DNA of 64,000 nucleotides from Carnobacterium_B sp040274945. GTDB lineage: Bacteria; Bacillota; Bacilli; Lactobacillales; Carnobacteriaceae. Shown piece by piece: positions 17,945 to 25,939 of the stretch. The stretch lies in contig NZ_JBEMAR010000001.1 of the NCBI RefSeq assembly GCF_040274945.1, forward strand, positions 310,001-374,000. The letters run 5' to 3'. The stretch's first letter is position 1. Each line of letters starts with the position of its first letter. The position numbers and the translations under genes were made by a program. The notes under the pieces were generated by a model. The model had not been told where the DNA came from, did no database searches, and saw only the letters and a list, made by a program, of their open reading frames with translations.

Positions 17945-19054
17945 TTATTTACTCTCCTTTGCTTCGAAAGTTGCAATTTGTTCAGCGATAACTTGAGTTG
18001 GTGTTTCATACATATTTTTCAAGAAATCAGAAACTTTTTGTTTTGGTGCTTGGTCAGCTTCTTTAACAGATGCTTTAATTTCCTCTTTAGTTTTTTCAAT
18101 TAATTCATTTTCTTTTTCTTCAGACCATAAACCTTTTTCAGTTAAGAAATTACGGAAACGAATCAATGGATCACGCTGTTCCCAGTAATCAAAACTGTCT
18201 TTGTCACGGTAACGAGTTGGGTCATCTCCTGATGTTGAGTGAGGACCAAAACGTGAAGTGATTGTTTCAATTAAAACTGGACCATTTCCAGCTACAGCCC
18301 ATTCTCTTGCTTGTTTAGTAACAGCGTAAACTGCTAATGGATCCATACCATCTACTTGAACTCCTGGGATTCCAGCTGCTACAGCTTTTTGAGCTAAAGT
18401 AGTTGCTGCAGTTTGTTTATGACGAGGAGTTGAGATTGCGTATCCGTTGTTTTGAACAAAGAATACTACAGGAGCTTTATATGCACCAGCAAAGTTCAAT
18501 CCTTCATAAAAATCTCCTTGAGATGAACCGCCATCACCTGTATAAGTGAATGCAACATTTTGTTTGCCACGTTTTTTAAGACCGATACCAGCACCCATAG
18601 CTTGGATGATTTGAGCACCAATAATAATTTGTGGTGGTACAGCATGTAAATCTTCAGGATATTCGTTTCCTACTGAATGTCCACGAGACCATAAGAATGC
18701 TTTTGATATTGGCAATCCATGTTGGATCAGTTGAGGAATATCACGGTATCCTGGGTATAATTCATCTTCTTTTTCAAATGCAAAATGACTTGCTAATTGA
18801 GAAGCCTCTTGTCCAGCTGTAGGAGCGTAGAAACCTAGGCGTCCTTGACGAGCTAAAGCCATTGAACGTTCGTGTAAGATTCTAGACCAAACCATTTTTT
18901 CCATTAATTCAACAAGTTGGTCGTCAGACAAATCAGGCATAATATCTTTATTTACGACTTTACCGTCCTTATCTAAGATTTGTACCATTGGGAAAGCAGC
19001 ATCAATTGTGCTTAACAATGCTTCAAAATCTACTGGTTGTTTCTTGTTAACCAT
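17945..19054 (-). CDS. pdhA: Pyruvate dehydrogenase E1 component, alpha subunit
   Basis: The alpha subunit carries the thiamine-diphosphate motif, visible as GDGGSSQGDFYEGLNFAGAYKAPVVFFVQNN (GDG...NN, from about residue 174). Regulatory-loop residues lie in RFGPHSTSGDDPTRYR. At 369 residues it is of normal Firmicute length. It opens the pdhABCD operon. A Rex-type operator lies about 205 bases upstream with a candidate -10 overlapping it, so expression is likely tied to the NADH/NAD+ ratio. Confidence 0.97.
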   Translation of the reverse strand: MVNKKQPVDFEALLSTIDAAFPMVQILDKDGKVVNKDIMPDLSDDQLVELMEKMVWSRILHERSMALARQGRLGFYAPTAGQEASQLASHFAFEKEDELYPGYRDIPQLIQHGLPISKAFLWSRGHSVGNEYPEDLHAVPPQIIIGAQIIQAMGAGIGLKKRGKQNVAFTYTGDGGSSQGDFYEGLNFAGAYKAPVVFFVQNNGYAISTPRHKQTAATTLAQKAVAAGIPGVQVDGMDPLAVYAVTKQAREWAVAGNGPVLIETITSRFGPHSTSGDDPTRYRDKDSFDYWEQRDPLIRFRNFLTEKGLWSEEKENELIEKTKEEIKASVKEADQAPKQKVSDFLKNMYETPTQVIAEQIATFEAKESK

Positions 19055-19259
19055 GTATAACCCATTCCTCTCTCGTTTACAATATTGTTTTTCAAAATTC
19101 TGTTTTATACTGTTAAAGAAACTGTATTACTCAGAACTTTTTACAATTTAAATTTAACACGCTTTCAACTTAGATGCAAGTAAACTAACTATTAAACCAT
19201 ATGAATTCTATCTATTCACCTTACTTTAATCTAGTTTTCCAGCCATACTGGAATCCTTA

Positions 19260-19277
19260 TTGTGAAATTTTTCACTA
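19260..19277. promoter_or_regulatory. Rex-type redox operator upstream of pdhABCD
   Basis: TTGTGAAATTTTTCACTA matches the Rex consensus TTGTGAAwwwwTTCACAA at all fixed positions but one. On the minus strand a -10-like TATAGT (19274-19279) overlaps one end of the palindrome, so a bound repressor would block RNA polymerase. The rest of the 551-base gap (19055-19605) is AT-rich and holds only the gdhA terminator and palindrome listed separately. Confidence 0.65.
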
Positions 19278-19532
19278 TAAAAAATGTTTATTCGTTGTTA
19301 TATAGCACAATAGCTTTAAATTAAACTCTGAAAAAAGCGGATACTTACCTCTTTAAAACTGTTATATAATTTTTATAGAACTGTATTACTTTTTACAAAA
19401 ACATCTTCATTTTTTTGGATACATCTTTTTTCACAAAAAGATTTTCTTTTGATTAGGATTCAGTAATTGTTCACTTTTTCGCCTTTTTTTTATTTTTCAA
19501 CTGTTATTTTTCGTAAATTTTAACTATAAACA

Positions 19533-19560
19533 CAAATAAAAACACTATTGTTTTTATTTG
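19533..19560. repeat. Perfect 12-bp AT-rich palindrome downstream of gdhA
   Basis: CAAATAAAAACA (19533-19544) and TGTTTTTATTTG (19549-19560) pair perfectly with a 4-base loop, immediately beyond the gdhA terminator. It may act as a backup terminator or protect the mRNA end. Confidence 0.55.
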
Positions 19561-19561
19561 C

Positions 19562-19592
19562 GCTAAAAAAAACCCGTTTTTTAACGGATTTT
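19562..19592 (-). terminator. Terminator of gdhA
   Basis: AATCCGTTA and AACGGG form a short stem, followed on the minus strand by eight T. It lies just after the gdhA stop. Confidence 0.8.
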
Positions 19593-19605
19593 CTTTTAGT
19601 TCTAT

Positions 19606-20952
19606 TTAAATAATTCCTTGACTTAACATTGCTTTTGCAACTTTTGTAAAACCAGCAATATTCGCTCCAGCTACAAAATCTCCATCTAAATTATAAGACT
19701 TAGCTGTATCTTTTATTTCTTTATAGATGTTTTTCATGATTTTTTTCAATTCATCATCTACTTCTTCAAAACTCCAATTTAGTCTTTGACTATTTTGGCT
19801 CATTTCTAATGCTGAAACTGCTACCCCACCAGCATTAGCTGCTTTAGCTGGACCATACACGATTCCAGCTTTTTGAAACTCTTTAACAGCCTCTAAATTA
19901 CATGGCATGTTGGCTCCTTCAGCAACAGCACCAACTCCTTGGCTAATCATTTTTTGGGCTGTTGGTCCATCAATCTCATTTTGTGTTGCACATGGAAGTG
20001 CGACCGTATATCTTTCATCTAGGTCCCAAATATTGCCGTTTTCATAGGTTGCGTTAGGACGTTCCGTTAGATATTCAGAAATTCTTTCTCTTTTTTCTTC
20101 TTTGATTTTTTTAACAAGTGCTAAATCAATTCCTTCTGGATCAAAAATATAACCATCTGAATCCGAACAAGCAATAACCGTTCCGCCAAATTCTTGAACT
20201 TTTTCAATTGCATAGATGGCTACATTTCCACTTCCAGAAACAACGACCTTTTGATTTTTGAAAGATTTTCCGATATCGTCTAACATTTCTTTAGTAAAGT
20301 AAACTAACCCGTAGCCTGTAGCTTCTGTTCGTGCTAAACTACCACCTAAGAAAATCGGTTTTCCAGTTAAAATTCCTGCTTGGAAACCATTCAACTTTTT
20401 ATATTGTCCAAATAAAAATCCAATTTCACGTGCACCCACACCGATATCACCAGCTGGTACATCGATATCCGGTCCTATATGACGTTGCAGTTCTGACATA
20501 AAACTTTGACAAAAACGCATAACTTCATTGTCAGATTTCCCTTTTGGATCAAAGTCACTACCGCCTTTACCTCCACCAATAGGCAATCCAGTTAGACTAT
20601 TTTTGAAAATTTGCTCAAATCCTAAAAACTTCACAATACTTTGTGTAACAGATGGATGGAAACGTAGTCCTCCTTTATAAGGTCCTATAGCAGAATTGTA
20701 TTGCACTCTGTATCCACGGTTTACATTTACTGCCCCTTGATCATCAACCCAAGGAACTCTAAATTGTAGAATTCTTTCTGGTTCCACTAAGCGTTCTAAT
20801 ATATTTTTTTCAATTAATTCTGGATGAGCTGCGAAGACTGGTTCGATAGTACCAAAAAATTCTTTGACTGCTTGCAAATATTCCGGTTGATCCGGATCCC
20901 GTTCCGAAACTTTAGTATAAACTTCGTTAACATAACTTTTTGCATCTATCAT
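19606..20952 (-). CDS. gdhA: NADP-specific glutamate dehydrogenase
   Basis: This hexameric enzyme aminates 2-oxoglutarate to glutamate. Marks: the catalytic Lys region LPIGGGKGGSDFDPKGKSD, the family sequence GYRVQYNSAIGPYKGGLRFHPS, and the dinucleotide fold VVVSGSGNVAIYAIEKVQE. The length of 448 is typical of the small NADP type. AGAGGAG precedes the ATG. It is monocistronic. Its presence beside pyc and pdh suggests nitrogen assimilation from the same pyruvate/oxaloacetate pool. Confidence 0.96.
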   Translation of the reverse strand: MIDAKSYVNEVYTKVSERDPDQPEYLQAVKEFFGTIEPVFAAHPELIEKNILERLVEPERILQFRVPWVDDQGAVNVNRGYRVQYNSAIGPYKGGLRFHPSVTQSIVKFLGFEQIFKNSLTGLPIGGGKGGSDFDPKGKSDNEVMRFCQSFMSELQRHIGPDIDVPAGDIGVGAREIGFLFGQYKKLNGFQAGILTGKPIFLGGSLARTEATGYGLVYFTKEMLDDIGKSFKNQKVVVSGSGNVAIYAIEKVQEFGGTVIACSDSDGYIFDPEGIDLALVKKIKEEKRERISEYLTERPNATYENGNIWDLDERYTVALPCATQNEIDGPTAQKMISQGVGAVAEGANMPCNLEAVKEFQKAGIVYGPAKAANAGGVAVSALEMSQNSQRLNWSFEEVDDELKKIMKNIYKEIKDTAKSYNLDGDFVAGANIAGFTKVAKAMLSQGII

Positions 20953-21074
20953 ATTCTAATCTCCTCTAACTTTTGATTTGAAAACATTTTTTCTTTTCAT
21001 GTTCACCATTATCCCATAATCTATTTATGAAAAAAAGTTTTTTTTCAATTTTTTATACATCGTGCAAAATGTTG

Positions 21075-21102
21075 AGTTTACTGATAAAATAAATAAGATG
21101 AA
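21075..21102 (+). promoter_or_regulatory. Probable sigma-A promoter of def
   Basis: TTGAGT, a 16-base spacer and TAAGAT lie about 70 bases before the def ATG. The hexamers are imperfect. Confidence 0.4.
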
Positions 21103-21167
21103 ATTGATAAGGATTTTCCCTATGTGGAAAATGACTATTATGAAACATATATTAGGAGTGAACGTTT

Positions 21168-21731
21168 ATGATTACAATGGAAGACATTATTAGAGAAGGC
21201 CATCCTACCTTAAGAATGGTTGCTAAAGAATTAACATTGCCCATTAGTGAAGAAGAAAAGCAACTAGGCAAAGATATGCTCCAATTTCTAAAAAACAGCC
21301 AAGACCCTGAAATTGCTGAAAAATACAACTTGCGTGCTGGAGTAGGACTTGCAGCACCTCAATTAGACATTTCAAAACGTTTGGTTGCTGTGCACATCCC
21401 TGGAATTGAAGAAGGAATTGACGAGCCAATCATTAGTGCTGTTATGGTCAATCCAAAGATCATCAGTCATTCAGTTCAAAGCGCTTGTTTAACTGAAGGT
21501 GAAGGTTGCTTATCTGTGGATCGTGAAGTACCAGGTTACGTACCTCGTCACAGCCGTATTACATTAACGTACTTTGACTTAGAAGGAGAACTTCACAAAA
21601 CGCGTTTAAAAAATTATCCAGCGATTGTTATTCAACATGAAATTGATCATATCAATGGCATCATGTTTTATGATCACATCAATAAAGAACACCCTTTTAA
21701 AATCGATGACGATGTAAAGGTTATTTCTTAA
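21168..21731 (+). CDS. def: Peptide deformylase
   Basis: A metalloenzyme that removes the formyl group from nascent proteins. All three family motifs are present: GVGLAAPQ, EGCLSV (metal Cys) and HEIDH (two metal His and catalytic Glu). At 187 residues with the insertion between motifs 1 and 2 it is a Gram-positive class 2 enzyme. AGGAG lies 9 bases before the ATG at 21168. It is monocistronic on the plus strand; two hairpins follow. Confidence 0.97.
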   Translation: MITMEDIIREGHPTLRMVAKELTLPISEEEKQLGKDMLQFLKNSQDPEIAEKYNLRAGVGLAAPQLDISKRLVAVHIPGIEEGIDEPIISAVMVNPKIISHSVQSACLTEGEGCLSVDREVPGYVPRHSRITLTYFDLEGELHKTRLKNYPAIVIQHEIDHINGIMFYDHINKEHPFKIDDDVKVIS

Positions 21732-21761
21732 TACTAAAAAAACAGACGCCAGAACCTGTCC

Positions 21762-21798
21762 CCCTCCTACAGTAATTTACTTTAGGGGGGATTTTTGT
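21762..21798 (+). terminator. Probable terminator after def
   Basis: CCCCCTCCTACAGTAA can pair, with a bulge, with TTACTTTAGGGGGG, followed by ATTTTT. It may have arrived with the IS debris beside it. Confidence 0.5.
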
Positions 21799-21948
21799 GC
21801 GTTCGAATAGTAAACAGACAGTTACAGAACTAGAACAATCTATTCAACTGTATCTCAATGAAAGGATTAGAAAAAGACATTGAGAGAGAGATTAAGTTTT
21901 ATAATACCAAGAGAGTAACGTTAAGAATGGGTATATCCATTCCAACAT

Positions 21949-21986
21949 AAAAAGCCATGTATGATAAAAATCATACATGGCTTTTT
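21949..21986. terminator. Strong bidirectional hairpin between def and the beta-glucoside cassette
   Basis: AAAAAGCCATGTATGAT and ATCATACATGGCTTTTT form a perfect 17-bp stem with a 4-base loop and A/T flanks that suit both strands. It separates the convergent def and bgl units. Confidence 0.88.
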
Positions 21987-22048
21987 ATTTACCTGTCTAC
22001 TTGACAGGGGCAGTTCAATTTAGGTCTCAAGCTTCCTTTTTAACTACC

Positions 22049-23491
22049 TTATAGGTCTTTTCCATTGGATTCAATGACTTTTTTGTACCAGTCAAAGGAA
22101 TCTTTCTTACTGCGTTCCATCGTCCCATTACCTTCGTTATCACGGTCGACATAGATCATACCATAACGTTTTTTCATTTCTCCAGTAGTGAACGAAACGA
22201 TATCAATGATGCCCCAAGGTGTATACCCCATCAATTCAACACCATCGTGATCTATCGCGATGCCCATTTGTTTAATGTGTTCACGCAAATAAGAGATACG
22301 AGCTTCATCATGGATGCTGCCGTCTTCTTCAACAGTATCAATCGCACCAAACCCATTTTCCACAATGAACAGTGGTATTTGATAACGATCCCAGAAACGA
22401 TTCAACGTGTAACGCAAACCTACAGGATCAATCGTCCAACCCCAGTCACTAGCTTTTAGATAAGGATTGTCTACTTGATAAGGAATCTTTCCATGCACGT
22501 TAGCAGCTTCATCATCGATGTTTTTATCTTTATGATCAACCACATTAGACATATAGTAACTAAACCCTAGATAGTCCACTTTACCTTGTGCTAATATTTC
22601 AGCGTCACCTTCTTGAATGGGAATATTCAAGCCATCGCGTTCAAATTCTTTCAGCGTATAGTTTGGATAATACCCACGTACTTGTACATCTGGGAAGAAA
22701 TAACGCAAATGCATCGATTCTTCAGCCAACATAGCATCTTCTGGATGAGCCGTTAATGGATAGATTGGTACATGAGATACCATCGCCCCAATTTGGAAAT
22801 CAGAATTGATTTTGCGACCGATTTTCACTGATAGAGCACTTGCTAACAACACATGGTGCGCTGCAGTATACATCACTTCTTTAGCGTTTTCGCCTTCTTC
22901 AACTTGTACACCCACGTTTGTCCATAAGAAAATCGGGTTAGTATAGTCCATCATATTGTTAATTTCGTTAAACGTCATCCAGTATTTCACTTTATTTTTG
23001 TAACGCTCGAAAACTACTTCGGCAAATTTAACAAAGAAATCGACTACTTTACGGTTTCTAAATCCACCATAAGTTTGTGCTAAGTGAAGCGGCATTTCAA
23101 AGTGAGTTAGCGTAATGACCGGCTCAATACCATTTTTCAATAATTCATCAAATAAATCATCGTAAAATTGAAGTCCAGCTTCATTTGGTTCAGCTTCGTC
23201 ACCTTTCGGGAAAATACGTGTCCAGTTGATAGATGTACGTAAACTGTTCAATCCCATTTCAGCGAACAATGCCACATCTTCTTTATAACGATTGTAAAAA
23301 TCAATGGCTTCGTGATTCGGATAGAATTTACCCTCTTCAACCGTTTTGGTGATTTCGCGTGGCTTACCAGCTGCACCAGCTGTCATTACATCAGCGACGC
23401 TCGGTCCTTTACCACCTTGGTCCCAGCCACCTTCGAATTGGTGGGCGGCTAAAGCTCCGCCCCATAAGAAATCTTTTGGAAATTTAGACAT
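22049..23491 (-). CDS. 6-phospho-beta-glucosidase (glycoside hydrolase family 1)
   Basis: It cleaves phosphorylated beta-glucosides delivered by the PTS. Marks: the N-terminal FPKDFLWGGALAAHQFEG, the acid/base motif WMTFNEINNM, the nucleophile in FIVENGFGA, and the phosphate-binding end RSKKDSFDWYKKVI that marks 6-phospho forms. Length 480 is normal. It lies 120 bases after the PTS gene on the same strand and is read from the same promoter. bglA-type; the exact sugar (cellobiose, salicin, arbutin) is not readable. Confidence 0.93.
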   Translation of the reverse strand: MSKFPKDFLWGGALAAHQFEGGWDQGGKGPSVADVMTAGAAGKPREITKTVEEGKFYPNHEAIDFYNRYKEDVALFAEMGLNSLRTSINWTRIFPKGDEAEPNEAGLQFYDDLFDELLKNGIEPVITLTHFEMPLHLAQTYGGFRNRKVVDFFVKFAEVVFERYKNKVKYWMTFNEINNMMDYTNPIFLWTNVGVQVEEGENAKEVMYTAAHHVLLASALSVKIGRKINSDFQIGAMVSHVPIYPLTAHPEDAMLAEESMHLRYFFPDVQVRGYYPNYTLKEFERDGLNIPIQEGDAEILAQGKVDYLGFSYYMSNVVDHKDKNIDDEAANVHGKIPYQVDNPYLKASDWGWTIDPVGLRYTLNRFWDRYQIPLFIVENGFGAIDTVEEDGSIHDEARISYLREHIKQMGIAIDHDGVELMGYTPWGIIDIVSFTTGEMKKRYGMIYVDRDNEGNGTMERSKKDSFDWYKKVIESNGKDL

Positions 23492-23582
23492 TTGAACATC
23501 CTCCTATTTTTAATGGTTACTATTGTGCCTGTTGCTTCTTTTGATCGAGAGACCAATACATCTGCGTAGTCATCATTATTCG

Positions 23583-23605
23583 TTACAATGACTATTGTAA
23601 TAGTC
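23583..23605. repeat. Overlapping inverted repeats between PTS and phospho-beta-glucosidase genes
   Basis: TTACAATGACTATTGTAA (23583-23600) and GACTATTGTAATAGTC (23590-23605) are two overlapping, mutually exclusive short palindromes just after the PTS stop. They could act as a processing or attenuation site within the operon. Confidence 0.35.
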
Positions 23606-23611
23606 GGCAGA

Positions 23612-25042
23612 TTAGTTGTTGCCTACAACATCCGTTTCTGTTGTACTCGATGGTACATCAGCTGCTTCTTCTACAGCGTCATCCCCATAACCAAAGATTT
23701 GAACTAATACAATTGGCAATACAAGAGCGATAACCGTTCCAGTTAACACTCCCCAGAAAGAAGATGGATGATCAGCACTGTACGTGTTGATGATGGTTAG
23801 AGGCCCCGGTAATCCTGTATACACAAACGAGAAAGAATTAAAGAAACTAGTTACCAACGAAGCAACTGCTCCCGTAACAATTCCAATAATAAATGGTTTC
23901 TTGAAACGCAAGTTAACCCCATAAATTGCTGGCTCAGTAATTCCGAATAAACCTGTAATGGCTGCAGATAAACTGACACTGCGGACTTCTTTTTTCTTTG
24001 TTTTTAAGAAAACGGCTAAAGCTGCTCCTACTTGAGAGATAACCGCAATCGTTTGATACACTTGGAAAGTGTCCATTCCATATTGTTCATGGTTAGCTAG
24101 AATGACTGGTGTAATTCCCCAGTGGACTCCCAGCAATACAAACAACTGCCATGCTCCCCCTATAATGATACCAGCTAAGGCTGGGAAAGAAACCGCTAAG
24201 GCTGTATAACCTGCTGCAACTACATTTGCTCCGGCTGCAGACAACGGTCCAATGACAATAATGGTTAACGGAACCGCAATCAAAATACTAAATAATGGTG
24301 TAAACAAGCGCGTTACGGCCTCTGGTAAAATGCGTTCTAAGATACGTTCCAAATACGATAATAACCATACCAGCAAAATAGCTGGGATAACCGTTGAAGT
24401 ATAAACGGTTTCACTTAATGGCATACCGAAGAAAGAAATGGCTTCTCCTGCACCTGCGCGTTGCGCCAATTCCGAAAATCCTGGCGCTACCAAGGCAGCG
24501 TTTGCAAAAATTGCCGTATACGTATTTGTTTTAAAATGTTTAGACGCTGTTACCGCAATAAAAATTGGTAAGAATGTAAATGGTGACCAAGATACCACAT
24601 CAAATACTTGATAAGTACCTGTTTCTACAATGCTTGGCCAAATCTGAGACAAAATGATCAAAGCCCCTTGAATCGTTCCGGCAGCTGCCAATACATAAAC
24701 AAATGGCGCAAATACAGCTGACATCGTCGCGATGATTCGGCTAAAGATATTGCCTTTCTTCGTATCTTCTGTTGCTTCTTTCTTCTCTCCTCCAGTTAGT
24801 TCACTAAATTCATTGTAAACTTTATCTACTGTGTTTCCAATAACAATTTGGAATTGTCCACCTTTACGAACTACGTCAATAACCCCTGGCAGTTTTTTCA
24901 CAGACTGGACCATCTCGTCGTCTTCTTCTTTCAGTACCAACCTTAAGCGTGTGGCACAGTGAGTCGAATTGGATATGTTTTTTTCTCCACCAATCTCTTC
25001 CAATATCCGCTTAGCTAAATCGCGGTTTTTATTTTCTTTCAT
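23612..25042 (-). CDS. PTS beta-glucoside transporter, fused IIB-IIC, no IIA
   Basis: It imports and phosphorylates a beta-glucoside. The IIB domain is at the N-terminus with phosphorylated Cys29 in NSTHCATRLRL. The IIC domain of about ten helices follows from about residue 105. No IIA domain is present, so phosphate must come from a IIA encoded elsewhere. I chose the ATG at 25040-25042: AGGAGG lies 6 bases upstream, whereas the upstream in-frame ATG would place that site inside the gene. It is first in the operon with the phospho-beta-glucosidase, divergent from the GntR gene. Confidence 0.93.
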   Translation of the reverse strand: MKENKNRDLAKRILEEIGGEKNISNSTHCATRLRLVLKEEDDEMVQSVKKLPGVIDVVRKGGQFQIVIGNTVDKVYNEFSELTGGEKKEATEDTKKGNIFSRIIATMSAVFAPFVYVLAAAGTIQGALIILSQIWPSIVETGTYQVFDVVSWSPFTFLPIFIAVTASKHFKTNTYTAIFANAALVAPGFSELAQRAGAGEAISFFGMPLSETVYTSTVIPAILLVWLLSYLERILERILPEAVTRLFTPLFSILIAVPLTIIVIGPLSAAGANVVAAGYTALAVSFPALAGIIIGGAWQLFVLLGVHWGITPVILANHEQYGMDTFQVYQTIAVISQVGAALAVFLKTKKKEVRSVSLSAAITGLFGITEPAIYGVNLRFKKPFIIGIVTGAVASLVTSFFNSFSFVYTGLPGPLTIINTYSADHPSSFWGVLTGTVIALVLPIVLVQIFGYGDDAVEEAADVPSSTTETDVVGNN

Positions 25043-25064
25043 GTTCATCCTCCTTTTCACTTAA

Positions 25065-25124
25065 AAAGTGTATGGGTATAATTTTATTTCTATAACCATA
25101 TCATAAATTATACCCATACACTTT
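25065..25124. promoter_or_regulatory. Operator pair in the divergent bgl/gntR promoter region
   Basis: AAAGTGTATGGGTATAATTT (25065-25084) and AAATTATACCCATACACTTT (25105-25124) are perfect 20-bp inverted copies separated by 20 bp, and an imperfect third core (TATAACCATA, 25091-25100) lies between. They flank and overlap the bgl promoter, so the divergent GntR regulator is the obvious candidate ligand. Confidence 0.75.
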
Positions 25125-25129
25125 GTCAA
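25100..25129 (-). promoter_or_regulatory. Sigma-A promoter of the bgl operon
   Basis: Minus strand TTGACA (25124-25129), an 18-base spacer and TATGAT (25100-25105). One arm of the inverted repeat fills the spacer, which fits repression by occlusion. Confidence 0.6.
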
Positions 25130-25152
25130 TACCCTTACAATTTAAAATATGC

Positions 25153-25158
25153 TATAAT
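25153..25158 (+). promoter_or_regulatory. -10 element of the gntR gene
   Basis: Consensus TATAAT 22 bases before the ATG; no clear -35. The short leader carries AAAGGAG. Confidence 0.5.
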
Positions 25159-25180
25159 TCTAAATAAAGGAGCCAAAGTG

Positions 25181-25885
25181 ATGAACAAATACCATGAAGT
25201 CGCCAACAAAATCAATACCTACATTCAAGAAAATAATTTAACACGTGGCCATAAATTGCCTACTCTCACTGAGTTAGAAGGTACATATGAAGTCAGTAAA
25301 AACACGATTATTAAAGCGCTGGAAGTTTTAGAAACAAATGGTGTGATTTACCAAGTAAGAGGCAGCGGTACATATGTACGTGGTCGTCACCGCAAAGGAT
25401 TTGTGAATTTAACGGATGTTCAAGGATTCCATAGCATTTTTAGAGAATTCAATTTGTCTTCTGAAGTAATTGAATTAAAAGAAATCGAAGCACCTTCAAA
25501 TGTCGCAGAAATACTTGAACTCACAGACCAAGAAACGATCTATTACATTAAACGCGTCCGCTACATCGAATCACGTCCCTTTTGTGTGGAAGAATCCTAT
25601 TACCTCAAGACGGTCGTGCCTTATTTGAATGAAGAAATTGCCAGTCAATCTATTTTCAACTATTTAACTGAGGACCTAAAAATAAACATTCGTTTTTCAG
25701 ATTTATTTATGCGTATCGGAAAATTAAATCAAGAAGAAGCAGCATATTTACAGTTGGAAACACACGATCCTTCTTTAACGATCGAAAGCATCTATTATTT
25801 AAACAGTGGTCGTCCATTCAATTATTCCAATATCAAATACCATTACGAAGAAGCTCAATTCTTTGTGCAAGGGAATAATTTTTAA
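25181..25885 (+). CDS. GntR-family (HutC/UTRA) transcription regulator of the beta-glucoside cassette
   Basis: A 234-residue regulator with an N-terminal winged helix (residues about 5-70; LPTLTELEGTYEVSKNTIIKAL is the recognition region, GSGTYVRGR the wing) and a C-terminal UTRA ligand domain. UTRA proteins of this size usually sense a phosphorylated sugar. The start could be GTG at 25178 or ATG at 25181; spacing from AAAGGAG favours the ATG. It is divergent from the PTS/phospho-beta-glucosidase operon with the 20-bp inverted repeat in between, so it most likely controls that operon and itself. Confidence 0.9.
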   Translation: MNKYHEVANKINTYIQENNLTRGHKLPTLTELEGTYEVSKNTIIKALEVLETNGVIYQVRGSGTYVRGRHRKGFVNLTDVQGFHSIFREFNLSSEVIELKEIEAPSNVAEILELTDQETIYYIKRVRYIESRPFCVEESYYLKTVVPYLNEEIASQSIFNYLTEDLKINIRFSDLFMRIGKLNQEEAAYLQLETHDPSLTIESIYYLNSGRPFNYSNIKYHYEEAQFFVQGNNF

Positions 25886-25939
25886 ATTAGATTTGAACTA
25901 TCAATATAAACAAATACTTTTCTAAAGGAGACAGACTAA

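Larger units (their letters stand above)
21750..22020 (+). mobile_element. Decayed insertion-sequence remnant, IS3-like
   Basis: The 317-base gap between def and the phospho-beta-glucosidase gene holds short coding debris. An out-of-frame piece reads ELEQSIQLYLNERIRKRH. Another, starting at an ATG at 21858 and stopping at 21950, reads KDIEREIKFYNTKRVTLRMG; both resemble the C-terminal FYNxKR region of IS3-family transposases. GAACCTGTCCCC near the left and GGGGCAGTTC near the right look like eroded inverted ends. The identification is from motif likeness only. Confidence 0.4.
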
